Shown: positions 8,878 through 17,843 of the stretch, in pieces
Numbering within the stretch: position 1 is the first letter of the stretch
Layout of the letters: each line of letters opens with the position of its first letter
Origin: an uncultured Roseburia sp.
GTDB lineage: Bacteria; Bacillota; Clostridia; Lachnospirales; Lachnospiraceae
Direction of reading: 5' to 3'
DNA: 64,000 nucleotides
NCBI GenBank assembly: GCA_910577925.1
Contig: CAJTOI010000011.1
Location: forward strand, 36,177-100,176
The notes under the pieces: model-generated
Seen by the model: the letters and a program-made list of their open reading frames with translations, nothing else
Databases searched by the model: none
Told to the model about the DNA's origin: nothing
Translations under genes and position numbers: made by a program

Positions 8878-9726
8878 ATGCCGATAAAGGCAGTGCAGCA
8901 GTTTATGCTGGGAACGGTGATGAACAGTGAAAAGCAGGCGGCGGATACAATGCGGCAGATGCGGGCTGCGGGTTATGACGGGATTGAGCTGTGCGGTTTT
9001 ATGATCCACCCGAGCGGTTTTCTGGTGAAGCTGATGACAAAGGCGGCGGGAATGCCGGTCGGAAACGGCGGGAAGCTGGACTGGCAGCGGCTTGTGAAAG
9101 AGAGCGGGCTGCAGGTGGTGTCGATTCATCAGGATCTCGGAAGCATTGAGCGCGACGCGTCCGCAGCCGCGGACGAGGCGAAGCGGTTCGGGACGAACAA
9201 AATCGTTATCACCGGAATGTACCGTTTTCCGTACGGGGAGGAGCAGGCTGTCCGGGCGCTTGCAGAGCGGCTGAATGCGGCCGGAAAGGCGCTCTCTGCA
9301 GAGGGGATTTCTCTGCTTTACCACAATCATAACTGCGAGTTTCTGCGTGTGGCGCCGGGGAAAACCGCTTATCAGCTTCTGTGCGAGGAGACGGACCCTG
9401 CGGCGGTTAATTTTGAGTTTGACAGCTACTGGTGCGCGGACTGCGGGCAGAACCCGCTTGCGGTCATGGAGACGCTCGGCCCGCGGATGAAGCTCTGGCA
9501 TATCAACGACAGGGGAACGAGGCAGGAAGGCCCCTGCATGACGCCGATTTTAAAAAGCGACAGTATGGAACTGGGGTACGGCGCCATGCCGCTTGAGGAG
9601 CTCTCGGCGAAAGCGAAAGAGCTTGGCGTTGCGGCAGTGATTCTCGAAAGTCACCGGAACTGGATTGACAAGAGCCCGGTGAAGAGCTTTGCGCGCAGCG
9701 CGGAATTTTTAAACAGACATTTTTGA
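8878..9726 (+). CDS. Sugar phosphate isomerase/epimerase-like TIM barrel protein
   Basis: A 282-residue protein of the xylose isomerase-like TIM barrel family. Visible blocks are MRAAGYDGIELCGF near the N terminus, LLYHNHNCEF with candidate metal-binding His and Glu, VNFEFDSYWCADCG, and WHINDRG toward the end. Members isomerise or epimerise sugars or are inositol-pathway enzymes. It starts 26 bases after the GH2 stop and is likely co-transcribed, so it may process a sugar released by the GH2 or GH1 enzyme. An AAGGAG precedes the ATG at 8878. Confidence 0.8.
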   Translation: MPIKAVQQFMLGTVMNSEKQAADTMRQMRAAGYDGIELCGFMIHPSGFLVKLMTKAAGMPVGNGGKLDWQRLVKESGLQVVSIHQDLGSIERDASAAADEAKRFGTNKIVITGMYRFPYGEEQAVRALAERLNAAGKALSAEGISLLYHNHNCEFLRVAPGKTAYQLLCEETDPAAVNFEFDSYWCADCGQNPLAVMETLGPRMKLWHINDRGTRQEGPCMTPILKSDSMELGYGAMPLEELSAKAKELGVAAVILESHRNWIDKSPVKSFARSAEFLNRHF

Positions 9727-9779
9727 GGAGAGGGGGCAGGCGCATTTGATTTGAAATGCCGGAAAATAAATTTTACCTG

Positions 9780-9810
9780 TTGACTCTGACGTTACGTGAT
9801 AGTGTACAAT
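9780..9810 (+). promoter_or_regulatory. MerR-type promoter with operator inside a 19-bp spacer
   Basis: TTGACT at 9780 and TACAAT at 9805-9810 are separated by 19 bases, two more than optimal. An imperfect dyad at 9783-9803, centred on T9793 with an ACGT-T-ACGT core, fills the spacer. This is the architecture on which MerR regulators act by untwisting DNA, and it points to autoregulation of the gene at 9849. Confidence 0.75.
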
Positions 9811-9848
9811 CTGTTTTGGAAAGACAAAAACAGGAGGTGTGGATTAAA

Positions 9849-10607
9849 ATGCGGACGGTAAATGAGGTCAGCAGACTTACGGGTGTCAGTGTCCGCGCAC
9901 TTCACCACTATGACGCGATCGGGCTGCTCAAGCCGACGGAAATCACGGAGGCGGGATACCGCCAATATGACGATGCGGCGCTTGCGCGGCTGCAGAGTAT
10001 ACTGCTGTTCCGCGAACTGCAGTTTCCGTTAAAAGAAATCGGGACAATTCTTGACAGTCCGGATTTTGATGCGGGGGAGGCGCTTGCACAGCAGATCCGG
10101 CTCCTGGAGCTGCGGCGAAAGCATCTGGATGAACTGATTGCGTTTGCACGCGAGATTGAAAGAGGAGGAATTGACAAAATGAGTTTTCAGGCATTTCAAA
10201 AAGACGAGATAGACCAGTATGAAAAAGAGGTCCGGGAGAGGTGGGGCACTACCCGGGCATACGAAGAATACCGGCAGAAGACAGCGGGAAAGACAAAGGA
10301 GGAGCTTGGCGCGTCGGGAGAGAGACTGCTTGCGCTGCTTGCCGAGATCGGCGGACTCCGCCCGTCTTTGCCCGACGAAACCGCGGTGCAGGAAAAAGTC
10401 CGGGAGCTGCAGGCTTTTATCACGGAGCATTATTACACCTGCACGGATGAGATTTTTATGGGATTGGGTGAGATGTACGCAGGCGACGGGCGCATGAAGC
10501 GGAACATCGACGGCGCGGGCGGCGAGGGGACGGCGGAATTTGTGCGGCAGGCCGTTTCGGTGTACTGTAAGGTAAAAGCCTTAAACGGTAAAAGCCCCTG
10601 CGAATAA
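9849..10607 (+). CDS. MerR family regulator with TipAS ligand-binding domain
   Basis: A 252-residue protein. Residues 1-70 are a MerR winged helix (VNEVSRLTGVSVRALHHYDAIGLLKPTE), then a dimerising coiled coil (about 80-112) and a C-terminal TipAS domain (FQKDEIDQYEKEVRERWG, YYTCTDEIFMGLGEMY). TipAS domains bind thiopeptide or other drugs and turn on the promoter. The gene is preceded by a 19-bp-spacer promoter holding its own dyad. No transporter or resistance gene is adjacent, so its only visible target is itself. The ATG at 9849 follows AGGAGG with a 9-base gap. Confidence 0.9.
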   Translation: MRTVNEVSRLTGVSVRALHHYDAIGLLKPTEITEAGYRQYDDAALARLQSILLFRELQFPLKEIGTILDSPDFDAGEALAQQIRLLELRRKHLDELIAFAREIERGGIDKMSFQAFQKDEIDQYEKEVRERWGTTRAYEEYRQKTAGKTKEELGASGERLLALLAEIGGLRPSLPDETAVQEKVRELQAFITEHYYTCTDEIFMGLGEMYAGDGRMKRNIDGAGGEGTAEFVRQAVSVYCKVKALNGKSPCE

Positions 10608-10633
10608 TAAAGATAGTAAAACAAAATATTTTA

Positions 10634-10668
10634 TGCTATACTCCTTTTGAAACAGGTTTCATAAGGAG
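10634..10668 (+). promoter_or_regulatory. Promoter and long palindromic operator of the lacI-type gene
   Basis: An extended -10 (TGC-TATACT, 10634-10642) runs into a 28-base near-perfect palindrome at 10641-10668. Its centre is TGAAAC-AG-GTTTCA, the same half-site seen before the binding-protein gene. Its outer arms are CTCCTT and AAGGAG, and the AAGGAG is the ribosome binding site. The palindrome can therefore be both an autorepression operator and, as RNA, a hairpin hiding the ribosome site. Confidence 0.7.
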
Positions 10669-10678
10669 TATTTAATTT

Positions 10679-11671
10679 ATGGCAAGTATCAGGGATGTGG
10701 CAAAAGAAGCCGGGGTCGCAAGCTGTACGGTTTCCAGAGTTTTGAACGGGACCGCAAAAGTGGCTCCGGAGACTCAGAAGAAAATAGAAGATGCGATGAA
10801 AAAACTGGACTATGTGCCAAACGAACTGGCGCGTGGTATGTTTAAGGGAAAATCGAATACGATCGCCATGCTGGTACCGAATATTCAGCATCCATGGTTT
10901 TCCTCTCTTGCAGCTGCAATTGAGAAAATTTTATACAAACAGGGGTATAAACTCATGCTGTTTAGCACAGATGATAAAGCAGAGAGGGAGAGAGACTGTT
11001 TTCAAATTTTGAAGTCCAATATTGTCGACGGAATCATCTGCGGAACGTCAACGATGGCTGCAGCAGAATATCGAAAGGTGGAAAAGCCAATGGTTATGCT
11101 GGACTATAAGGTCGGCAAAAAATTTCCGGTTATTGTGTCGGATCATGCTATGGGCGCGGAATTTGCAGCACAGGAATTTATAAACAGTAAATGTCGATAC
11201 GTGATTCATATATCAGGAAACCGCAGTGATAAGAATATTGTATCTTTTCAAAGTCATGAAGTATTGGACAGAAAGTTAAAAGAGGCAGAAATAAAATCCA
11301 GAAGAGTTGAAATTTGCTGGAATGATTTTGATTTCGAAGGTTATTTTGAATTGGCAAAATGTATTCTGGAGGAATATCCGGATGTTGACGGAATTATGGC
11401 AGCGGATCTTCCGGCGACGGCATTTTTGAAAGCGGCGTTTGCGATCGGGAGAAAACTTCCTGAAGAATTGGCGATTGTGGCATATGACGGAACATTTGTA
11501 ACGAAAACCGGTACGACGCAGATGACTACGATCTGTCAGCCGTATAAAGAGATTGCCGGGAAAGCAGTCGAGTGCCTGATGAAAATAATTCATCAGCAAG
11601 TGCCGCCGGAGCAGCTGCCGGGTGAAATTATATTACCGGTAAGGCTGGAAAAAGGAACAACGACAAGATAG
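10679..11671 (+). CDS. LacI family transcriptional regulator of the alpha-glucoside operon
   Basis: A 330-residue LacI protein. The helix-turn-helix and hinge (MASIRDVAKEAGVASCTVSR, LDYVPNELARGM) fill the first 60 residues, then a periplasmic-binding-protein-like core with IAMLVPNIQHPWF, DGIICGTST and VDGIMAADLPA. It lies directly upstream of the sugar ABC operon. Two palindromes of the GAAAC-GTTTC type overlap that operon's promoter and one overlaps its own, so it very likely represses both until an inducing sugar binds. Confidence 0.92.
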   Translation: MASIRDVAKEAGVASCTVSRVLNGTAKVAPETQKKIEDAMKKLDYVPNELARGMFKGKSNTIAMLVPNIQHPWFSSLAAAIEKILYKQGYKLMLFSTDDKAERERDCFQILKSNIVDGIICGTSTMAAAEYRKVEKPMVMLDYKVGKKFPVIVSDHAMGAEFAAQEFINSKCRYVIHISGNRSDKNIVSFQSHEVLDRKLKEAEIKSRRVEICWNDFDFEGYFELAKCILEEYPDVDGIMAADLPATAFLKAAFAIGRKLPEELAIVAYDGTFVTKTGTTQMTTICQPYKEIAGKAVECLMKIIHQQVPPEQLPGEIILPVRLEKGTTTR

Positions 11672-11761
11672 AGAAAGAAAAACTTTCTGAACTGTAAGAG
11701 ATAAACGCTGTCAAAAGGTTTACGGTATTTACAGATCAGGAAGTTTTTTTATGAAAACCTC

Positions 11762-11814
11762 TTGACGAAACATGTTTCATATGATATTTTGGAAACAACA
11801 TGAAACATGTTTCA
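11762..11814 (+). promoter_or_regulatory. Promoter with two LacI-type operators before the sugar operon
   Basis: TTGACG at 11762-11767 and an extended -10, TGA-TATTTT (11782-11790), are 17 bases apart. GAAACATGTTTC (11767-11778) lies in the spacer and TGAAACATGTTTCA (11801-11814), a perfect palindrome, lies just past the expected start of transcription. The half-site matches the palindrome before the regulator gene. Confidence 0.75.
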
Positions 11815-11860
11815 TTCGAGTGAGATAAAAAAGAGATACTCGAAAAACAAGGAGGATATA

Positions 11861-13210
11861 ATGAAGAAAAAATTTTTAAGCGCAGTATTGGTTTCGAGCT
11901 TGGCAATGGGGTTGTTAGCGGGCTGCGGTTCCGACAGCGGAACTGACACAGCCAAGGGAAATGAGACAGAAAATACCAAAACAGAAGGTGCGGGGACAGA
12001 AGGCGCCAAAACGGGAAGTGGGGACAAGACAAAAATCCGTGTTTATATCGGTGGAGATAATGCGGATTTGAACGCACAGCTTGTAGCAGATTTCAATGCC
12101 CAGAGCACAGACGCGGAGGCGGAGATCGTTACTTTGACAGACGGACAGAGCGGGTATCAGATGCTTACGGTTATGTACAATTCCAACAGTGCGCCGAATG
12201 TATTTTTCTTAGAGTCGGGAGATATAAAGAACTTACAGGATAAGCTGGCGGATGTGTCCGATATGGATTGTATCGGGTATGCGTCGGAGGGAACACTGGA
12301 TGATGTTACATATGACGGTAAGATTTTGGGTGTTCCGGTAAAAACACAGGCATATGGCATCATTTATAACAAAACGGCGGTAGAGGATTTGCTCGGAGCG
12401 GATTTTGATGTGAACAGCATTCGGTCTCTTACCGATTTTACGGCGGTATGCGAAGAACTGGAGGGAAAAGGCGTTGCTCCGACCGTGATCAGCCCGTATA
12501 ACTGGTCTCTTGGAAATCACTATTTTAACATGGTGTATTCCGGACAGGATGATCCGGATGCGTTTGTGGCTTCACTGAAAGAAGGTACGGCGGATCTGGC
12601 TAATAACAATGTGTTCAACAGCTATATGGATACCTTTGACCTTTTAATGAAATACAATTATTACAAGGAGAATCCGCTTGAGGATGTCGCGGATGAGGCA
12701 GTGAAACAGTCGCAGACATTATATACGGGGGAATCCGTATTCTGGTTCCAGGGAAGCTGGGAGTCAAGCGTGATCCGTCAGTTAGACACGGAGAATGAAT
12801 ATGGATTTATTCCGGTTCCGCTTGCATCGGAGAATGAGAATAATTATGGTAAAATCTGTTCGCTTGTCCCGGGTTATTTCTGTGTGGATACGGCGTGTTC
12901 TACAGAGGAACAGCAGGCTGCCGCAAAAGAGTTTATTGAATTTGCTGTGCAGTCTGAATACGGACAGCAGTATGTGATCGACGACGGCAATATCCCGGCA
13001 TATTCCAATAATGAGAAAGAAATAACCGAGAGCCTCGTTCAGTCTGCATATGAATATGTATCGGACGGAGCAACATTCTCAATGTACACCAAATATCCTG
13101 CGGATCATTATGAGAAAGTAGGAAACCTGATGCAGCAGTATTTATCGGGAGACATTGACCGTGCAGGGCTTGCCTCCGGAATCGAAGAATATTGGAAAGG
13201 TCAGGAATAG
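11861..13210 (+). CDS. ABC transporter sugar-binding lipoprotein (family 1)
   Basis: A 449-residue extracellular solute-binding protein. The signal peptide ends in a lipobox (LLAGC, Cys22), so the mature protein is lipid-anchored outside the membrane. A Thr/Glu/Lys-rich linker follows, then the two-lobed binding fold (IGGDNADLNAQLVADFN, VFFLESGDI, ESVFWFQGSWE). It is the first gene of the LacI-controlled operon and should deliver an oligosaccharide, probably alpha-glucoside, to the two permeases. No ATPase subunit is in the operon; a shared MsmK/UgpC-type ATPase elsewhere is usual. The ATG at 11861 follows AAGGAGG. Confidence 0.92.
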   Translation: MKKKFLSAVLVSSLAMGLLAGCGSDSGTDTAKGNETENTKTEGAGTEGAKTGSGDKTKIRVYIGGDNADLNAQLVADFNAQSTDAEAEIVTLTDGQSGYQMLTVMYNSNSAPNVFFLESGDIKNLQDKLADVSDMDCIGYASEGTLDDVTYDGKILGVPVKTQAYGIIYNKTAVEDLLGADFDVNSIRSLTDFTAVCEELEGKGVAPTVISPYNWSLGNHYFNMVYSGQDDPDAFVASLKEGTADLANNNVFNSYMDTFDLLMKYNYYKENPLEDVADEAVKQSQTLYTGESVFWFQGSWESSVIRQLDTENEYGFIPVPLASENENNYGKICSLVPGYFCVDTACSTEEQQAAAKEFIEFAVQSEYGQQYVIDDGNIPAYSNNEKEITESLVQSAYEYVSDGATFSMYTKYPADHYEKVGNLMQQYLSGDIDRAGLASGIEEYWKGQE

Positions 13211-13224
13211 ACGTTCAGAAACTG

Positions 13225-13272
13225 AAAACAGGCTGTGCAAAGTCAGATCACTGGTCATGCCAGCCTGTTTTT
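13225..13272 (+). terminator. Intercistronic hairpin between binding protein and permease
   Basis: AAAACAGGCTG (13225-13235) pairs with CAGCCTGTTTT (13261-13271), the stem continuing inward with one bulge, and it ends in six T. In ABC sugar operons such partial terminators give more binding protein than permease. Confidence 0.65.
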
Positions 13273-13319
13273 TCTGTAAAAAAGAGGTTATTTATGAAAA
13301 ATAAAAAAGCAAGAAATAT

Positions 13320-13327
13320 AAAGAATT
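13320..13327. repeat. Target site duplication, left copy
   Basis: AAAGAATT flanks the insertion sequence on the left and is repeated exactly at 14454-14461. Eight bases is the duplication length known for the IS1595 family. Confidence 0.9.
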
Positions 13328-14453
13328 CGTGTTAGTCAATAACTGTGTTGGTTTCGGATTGAGTCCGTTTTATGGGGCTCAAAAAGTTATAGCATATGAT
13401 TATCCAATGAAATGCGAGGCGATAATCACATGAAAAATAAAATTGCGACCCTGTTTGACTGCATCAAAACCCTTTGTGAATCTGATATCGAAAGGATCAT
13501 CAGCTTTGTGCTGGGTATCGTTTCTGCTAACCAGCAGCCGGACAGGCCGGCATGTCCTCATTGCGGGCACGCACATGTTATCAAATATGGCCATACCAAA
13601 GAAAAACAGCGTTTCTTCTGCCATGGCTGTAGGCAGACTTTCCTGTATTCCACCGGCACGCTGGCATATCATTCCCATTTCAGCCGTTCCATATGGGCGG
13701 ACTTTATCCGCGACACGCTGGACGGCAAAACCCTGGATGATTCAGCGGAAGGACTGGGCTTCTCGCACCAGACCGCATTCAATATGCGGCATAAGGTCCT
13801 CATGGCCTTCCAGGATATGCTGGAAAAGGAACCAGCCATCCTTTCCGGTATCGCAGAGCTCGATGAAACTTTTGTGCTTGACTGCTATAAGGGGAAACAG
13901 CTTCCTGAGGAGGTCAGCCGCGCCGCACGCAGACATGGAGCAAAAGCCGCAAAGCGCGGAATCTCAAGTGAATATGTCGCAATCTGCACCGGCATCCAGC
14001 GTGACGGGAAGGCTGTGGCTGAAACGGTAAACCGCGCAAAACCCTCAGGTAAGGAACTGTGCGGAATATTCAGCACTCATATAGCAGAAGAGACCCTTGT
14101 CCTGACGGACGGGCTCCGCAGCTATAAAAGCCTGGAAGCATCCACCGGCTGCACCGTTGTAAACGTGAATACCCAAAAGGGCAAAAAGGTCTTCAACCTA
14201 AATGTGGTGAACAGCCTGCATTCTTATATAAAAGAGATGTACGTCCATTACCGTGGGGTAGCCACAAAATACATTAACCGTTACAACGCATTATTCTCGA
14301 TTGCATTCCGGTGTGCAAACAGCCTGGCAGACTCTCTGTTCCATTCTCTGTGTAACATTGGAAACGGCTGCTTTTGGCATGGTGTATACGATATTCACAA
14401 CTACAACTTAGTAGTGCTGTGAAGCAATACCAACATATTTATTGACTAACACC
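13328..14453 (+). mobile_element. IS1595-family (ISXO2-like) insertion sequence, complete
   Basis: A 1,126-base element with one transposase gene. The ends form an imperfect inverted repeat of about 25 bases: both ends share GTGTTAGTCAATAA, then after three mixed positions TGTTGGT. The outermost base does not pair. It is bounded by perfect 8-base direct repeats, so the insertion is recent in evolutionary terms. It sits inside the first permease gene of the sugar operon in the same direction as transcription. Confidence 0.92.
13430..14422 (+). CDS. IS1595-family transposase
   Basis: A 330-residue transposase. An N-terminal zinc ribbon (CPHCGH, then CHGCRQ about 25 residues later) is followed by a helix-turn-helix region (GLGFSHQTAFNMRHKVL). 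The ISXO2-like catalytic domain has a first Asp in IAELDETFVLD, a second in LVLTDGLRSY and a third block NVVNSLHSYIKEM, which fits the DDN/DDE arrangement of IS1595 elements. No frameshift or stop interrupts it, so it may be active. I used the ATG at 13430, which has GAGG upstream; an ATG six codons earlier is possible. Confidence 0.9.
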   Translation: MKNKIATLFDCIKTLCESDIERIISFVLGIVSANQQPDRPACPHCGHAHVIKYGHTKEKQRFFCHGCRQTFLYSTGTLAYHSHFSRSIWADFIRDTLDGKTLDDSAEGLGFSHQTAFNMRHKVLMAFQDMLEKEPAILSGIAELDETFVLDCYKGKQLPEEVSRAARRHGAKAAKRGISSEYVAICTGIQRDGKAVAETVNRAKPSGKELCGIFSTHIAEETLVLTDGLRSYKSLEASTGCTVVNVNTQKGKKVFNLNVVNSLHSYIKEMYVHYRGVATKYINRYNALFSIAFRCANSLADSLFHSLCNIGNGCFWHGVYDIHNYNLVVL

Positions 14454-14461
14454 AAAGAATT
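14454..14461. repeat. Target site duplication, right copy
   Basis: AAAGAATT, identical to 13320-13327. Removing the element with one copy restores the permease frame. Confidence 0.9.
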
Positions 14462-15305
14462 TTATTTGTTTTGCCGGACCGGCGCTCTTCTTTTTCTTTA
14501 CAATTATAGGCGCAGCATTTATAGGCGGTGTGCAGCTGAGTTTTACAGACTGGAACGGTTTATCTGATTCCTATCAATATGTTGGATTCCGAAATTATAT
14601 CAATGCGTTTAAGGATACGGAATTTATTACTTCCTTATTAAAAACATTTGAATATGTTTTCTTTGTAGTAGTGCTCACGAATATGACTGCATTTTTTATC
14701 GCGTACGGCCTCACAAGAGGAATCAAAGCCCAGGGTATTTACCGTGTCGGTTTTTTTACACCGAATCTTATCGGCGGCGTTGTATTAGGACTTATCTGGA
14801 AATTTGTTTTTTCTACCGCGCTTCCGACGATCGGAGAATTGCCGCATGTAGAATTTTTACAAAAAAATCTGCTGAGTCAGCCGAAAACAGCATTTGCATC
14901 TTTAGTCGTTGTTGCAGTATGGCAGTTAGCCGGTTATCTGATGTTAATTTATATGGCGGGAATTGTCGGACTGCCAAAGGACGTATTGGAGGCGGCAAAA
15001 CTTGACGGCGTAACGGGATTGAAAGAATTGAGATATATTATTTTACCGTTAATTATGCCGTCGATTACAATTTGCGGATTTATGTCGATCAAATCGGCAT
15101 TTATGGCATACGATGTGAATATGTCGCTGACCAACGGCGGACCGTTTGCATCGACAAAGCTTGTGGCAATGCAGGTGTATGAGAGGGCGTTCACTTCGCA
15201 GCAATATGGTGTGGGGCAGGCGGAAGCGCTGATTTTATTTGTAATTGTCGCAATTATTACTCTGGTGCAGGTTGGTTTGTCAAAGAGTAAGGAGGTTGAA
15301 GCGTA

Positions 15306-16142
15306 ATGAAAAAAGATGTGAAGAAGAATAACGTCGGACAGGTATTCACCTATGCATTGTTTACCATACTCCTGATACTTTTTCTTGTCCCGTTTTTCCT
15401 TGTATTGTTAAACAGTTTCAAGGAAAATAAGGAAATAATTTTGGATCCCCTGGCATTGCCGGAAAAAATAAATCTTACCGGTTATGTAAAAGCATTTACG
15501 GCGATGAATTACCTGGAGACATTTAAAAACTCATTGACCATCACGATATTGAGTATTGTACTGATTATTTTATTTGCAGTGATGTGCGCTTATTTCTTTG
15601 CGCGCAATAATTGGAAAATTAATAAGATCCTGTTCATGATCATGGTAGCATCTATGATTATTCCGTTCCAGACGATCATGATTCCTATTGTAAAGAATTT
15701 TTCGGCAATTAATGCGGTCGATAATATTTTTATGGTTGTCGTATTTTATATAGGCGCGCATATTTCCATGGCAGTATTTATGTTTCAGGGGTTTATAAAG
15801 AATATTCCGGCAGAATTAGATGAGGCGGCCACAATTGATGGATGTAATAATTTTCAGATTTTATTTAAGGTGATTTTTCCGTTATTAAAACCCATCATTT
15901 CAACCGTGGCTATTCTGGATATTTTAGCGATATGGAATGATTTCCTGCTTCCGTATATTTTACTGCAGAGCAACCGATTAAAGACATTACCGCTCATGAC
16001 ATATTCGTTTTTTGGACAGTATTCTGTAGACTATTCACTGGTATGTTCGGGACTGATTATGTCGATTCTTCCGGTCATTATTATTTATGCATTTTTACAG
16101 AAGCAGATAATTGACGGAGTGGTAGCGGGAGCAATTAAATAA
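15306..16142 (+). CDS. Sugar ABC transporter permease (MalG type)
   Basis: A 278-residue inner-membrane permease with about six hydrophobic helices and the EAA loop AELDEAATIDGCNNFQILFK that docks the ATPase. Its ATG overlaps the stop of the preceding permease (TAATGA), so the two were translated in a coupled way. The C terminus ends KQIIDGVVAGAIK, typical of MalG-like partners. Its own frame is intact, but its partner is broken by the insertion sequence, so a working heterodimer is unlikely at present. Confidence 0.92.
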   Translation: MKKDVKKNNVGQVFTYALFTILLILFLVPFFLVLLNSFKENKEIILDPLALPEKINLTGYVKAFTAMNYLETFKNSLTITILSIVLIILFAVMCAYFFARNNWKINKILFMIMVASMIIPFQTIMIPIVKNFSAINAVDNIFMVVVFYIGAHISMAVFMFQGFIKNIPAELDEAATIDGCNNFQILFKVIFPLLKPIISTVAILDILAIWNDFLLPYILLQSNRLKTLPLMTYSFFGQYSVDYSLVCSGLIMSILPVIIIYAFLQKQIIDGVVAGAIK

Positions 16143-16160
16143 GCAGAGAGGTATAATGTT

Positions 16161-17828
16161 ATGAAGGAAAAATGGTGGAAAAATGCGATCGTATATCAGA
16201 TTTATCCAAAGAGCTTTCAGGATACAAACGGCGATGGAATCGGAGACCTTCGCGGGATTATAAATAGGCTTGATTATATTAAGAATCTTGGAGCGGACAC
16301 GATCTGGTTATGTCCGATTAATGTGTCGCCGATGATGGATAATGGTTATGACATTGCGGATTATTATAATGTAGATCCGGATTTCGGAACCAATGAAGAT
16401 CTGGAAGAATTGGTTGAAGCGGCGAAAAAGCGCGGAATAAAAGTCTTGATGGACCTTGTTGTGAATCATTGCTCGAGTGAGCACGCGTGGTTTAAAGAGG
16501 CAGTGAGAGACCCGAAAAGCAAATATGCTTCTTACTTTATAATAGAAGAAACGGATGGAAAAGAGCCGAATAATATGCGTTGTTATGCTGCTGCGAGCGC
16601 CTGGGAGCGTATCGGGGACAGCAACCGTTTTTATTTCCATTCTTTCTCCAGGGAGCAGCCGGATTTAAACTGGGAAAATCCAGAGCTTCGTAAAGAAATC
16701 ATTGAAATGATGAAATTCTGGCAGAAAAAAGGAATCGCCGGATTCCGTATTGACGCAATCGGCAATATCAAAAAGTCAAAGGAAGCATTGGAACAGAAGC
16801 CGATTCCGACAGATAGCTCTGACGGTATGGCGTCTATGGAGAAGCATGTGTTAATGCAGAACGGAATTGAAGAATATCTTCGGGAGTTAAAAGAAGAAGT
16901 ATTTGATAAATATGATATGATGACGGTTGCTGAGGTTGATGTGCCGGAAGAGAAAATGGAACGTTTTATTGGAAAAGACGGCCTGTTTTCCATGGTATTC
17001 GATTTTTCATATACAGATATAGATATTGAGAAACGCAACGGCAAAGAATGGAAAAGGGACTGGTCCATAAAGGAATTAAAAGAAAAAATATTTAAAAGTC
17101 AGAATGCCATTCAGAAATATGGCTGGGGAAGTCCGTATCTGGAAAACCATGATCAGCCGAGGTCCATTGATAAATATGTATCCAAAGAAGAGATAGGCTA
17201 CGAAAGCAAGACTGCACTCGGAGCCCTATATTTCTTCCTGAGAGGAACACCGTTCATCTATCAGGGGCAGGAAATTGGTATGGAGAATTATCCGTTTAAA
17301 GATGCTGATGAACTTCGGGATCCGTTTGCGGTTGAACGTTATGAGCAAAGCGTAAAAAATGGTGAGAATGCGGAAGCAGATATGGAATATTTCCGTGCAA
17401 GAGGCAGAGATAACAGCAGAACGCCGATGCAGTGGGATGACGGTGCATATGCCGGATTCTCAGATACGGAGCCGTGGATTCCTGTAAATCCGAATTACAA
17501 AACGATGAATGCGAAATCTCAGATGGAGGAAACGCACAGCGTTTATCATTTTTATCAGAAGATGATTTGCCTGCGAAAAAGTCCGGAATACGGAAAAACG
17601 CTTACATATGGCGATTTTGAGGGAATTGAGACGGAAAAGGACGCATTGATCGGTTATAAAAGAGCAGATGAAAAGTATGAGATAAGCGTTTGGGTGAACT
17701 TTGGCAATGAGACAGTTGATTTGCCGGAGAAGCTTGAGCAGAATAGCATATTGCTGAATAACAGGACAGAGGCGCCGGAAAGTAAATTGCTGCCGTATCA
17801 GACAATTTTGGCAGTAAAGGAAAAATAG
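16161..17828 (+). CDS. GH13 alpha-glucosidase (oligo-1,6-glucosidase-like)
   Basis: A 555-residue GH13 enzyme. The calcium-site motif DTNGDGIGDL is at residues 21-30, the nucleophile D198 in GFRIDAI, the acid/base E258 in VAEVD and the stabiliser D331 in LENHDQ. The residue after the nucleophile is Ala; in this subfamily Val there goes with alpha-1,6 and Ala or Thr with alpha-1,4 preference, so an alpha-1,4 glucosidase is likelier than a pure isomaltase. It acts in the cytoplasm on sugars brought in by the transporter. It follows the permease by about 20 bases. Confidence 0.9.
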   Translation: MKEKWWKNAIVYQIYPKSFQDTNGDGIGDLRGIINRLDYIKNLGADTIWLCPINVSPMMDNGYDIADYYNVDPDFGTNEDLEELVEAAKKRGIKVLMDLVVNHCSSEHAWFKEAVRDPKSKYASYFIIEETDGKEPNNMRCYAAASAWERIGDSNRFYFHSFSREQPDLNWENPELRKEIIEMMKFWQKKGIAGFRIDAIGNIKKSKEALEQKPIPTDSSDGMASMEKHVLMQNGIEEYLRELKEEVFDKYDMMTVAEVDVPEEKMERFIGKDGLFSMVFDFSYTDIDIEKRNGKEWKRDWSIKELKEKIFKSQNAIQKYGWGSPYLENHDQPRSIDKYVSKEEIGYESKTALGALYFFLRGTPFIYQGQEIGMENYPFKDADELRDPFAVERYEQSVKNGENAEADMEYFRARGRDNSRTPMQWDDGAYAGFSDTEPWIPVNPNYKTMNAKSQMEETHSVYHFYQKMICLRKSPEYGKTLTYGDFEGIETEKDALIGYKRADEKYEISVWVNFGNETVDLPEKLEQNSILLNNRTEAPESKLLPYQTILAVKEK

Positions 17829-17843
17829 ATGAGGTGAACAGAC

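Larger units (their letters stand above)
13294..15306 (+). pseudogene. Sugar ABC permease (MalF type) split by an insertion sequence
   Basis: The original gene starts at ATG 13294, with AAGAGG upstream, and is cut after 11 codons by the element at 13328-14453. Joining 13294-13327 to 14462-15306 restores one frame of 292 codons, whose N terminus MKNKKARNIKNFICFAGPAL leads into the first membrane helix. The 3' part carries the EAA loop (DVLEAAKLDGVTGLKEL) of binding-protein-dependent permeases. With the insertion the upstream frame stops after 13 codons. The remaining open frame has only a GTG at 14530 as a possible start, which loses transmembrane helix 1. Transport by this system is probably lost unless the element excises. 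Confidence 0.9.
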
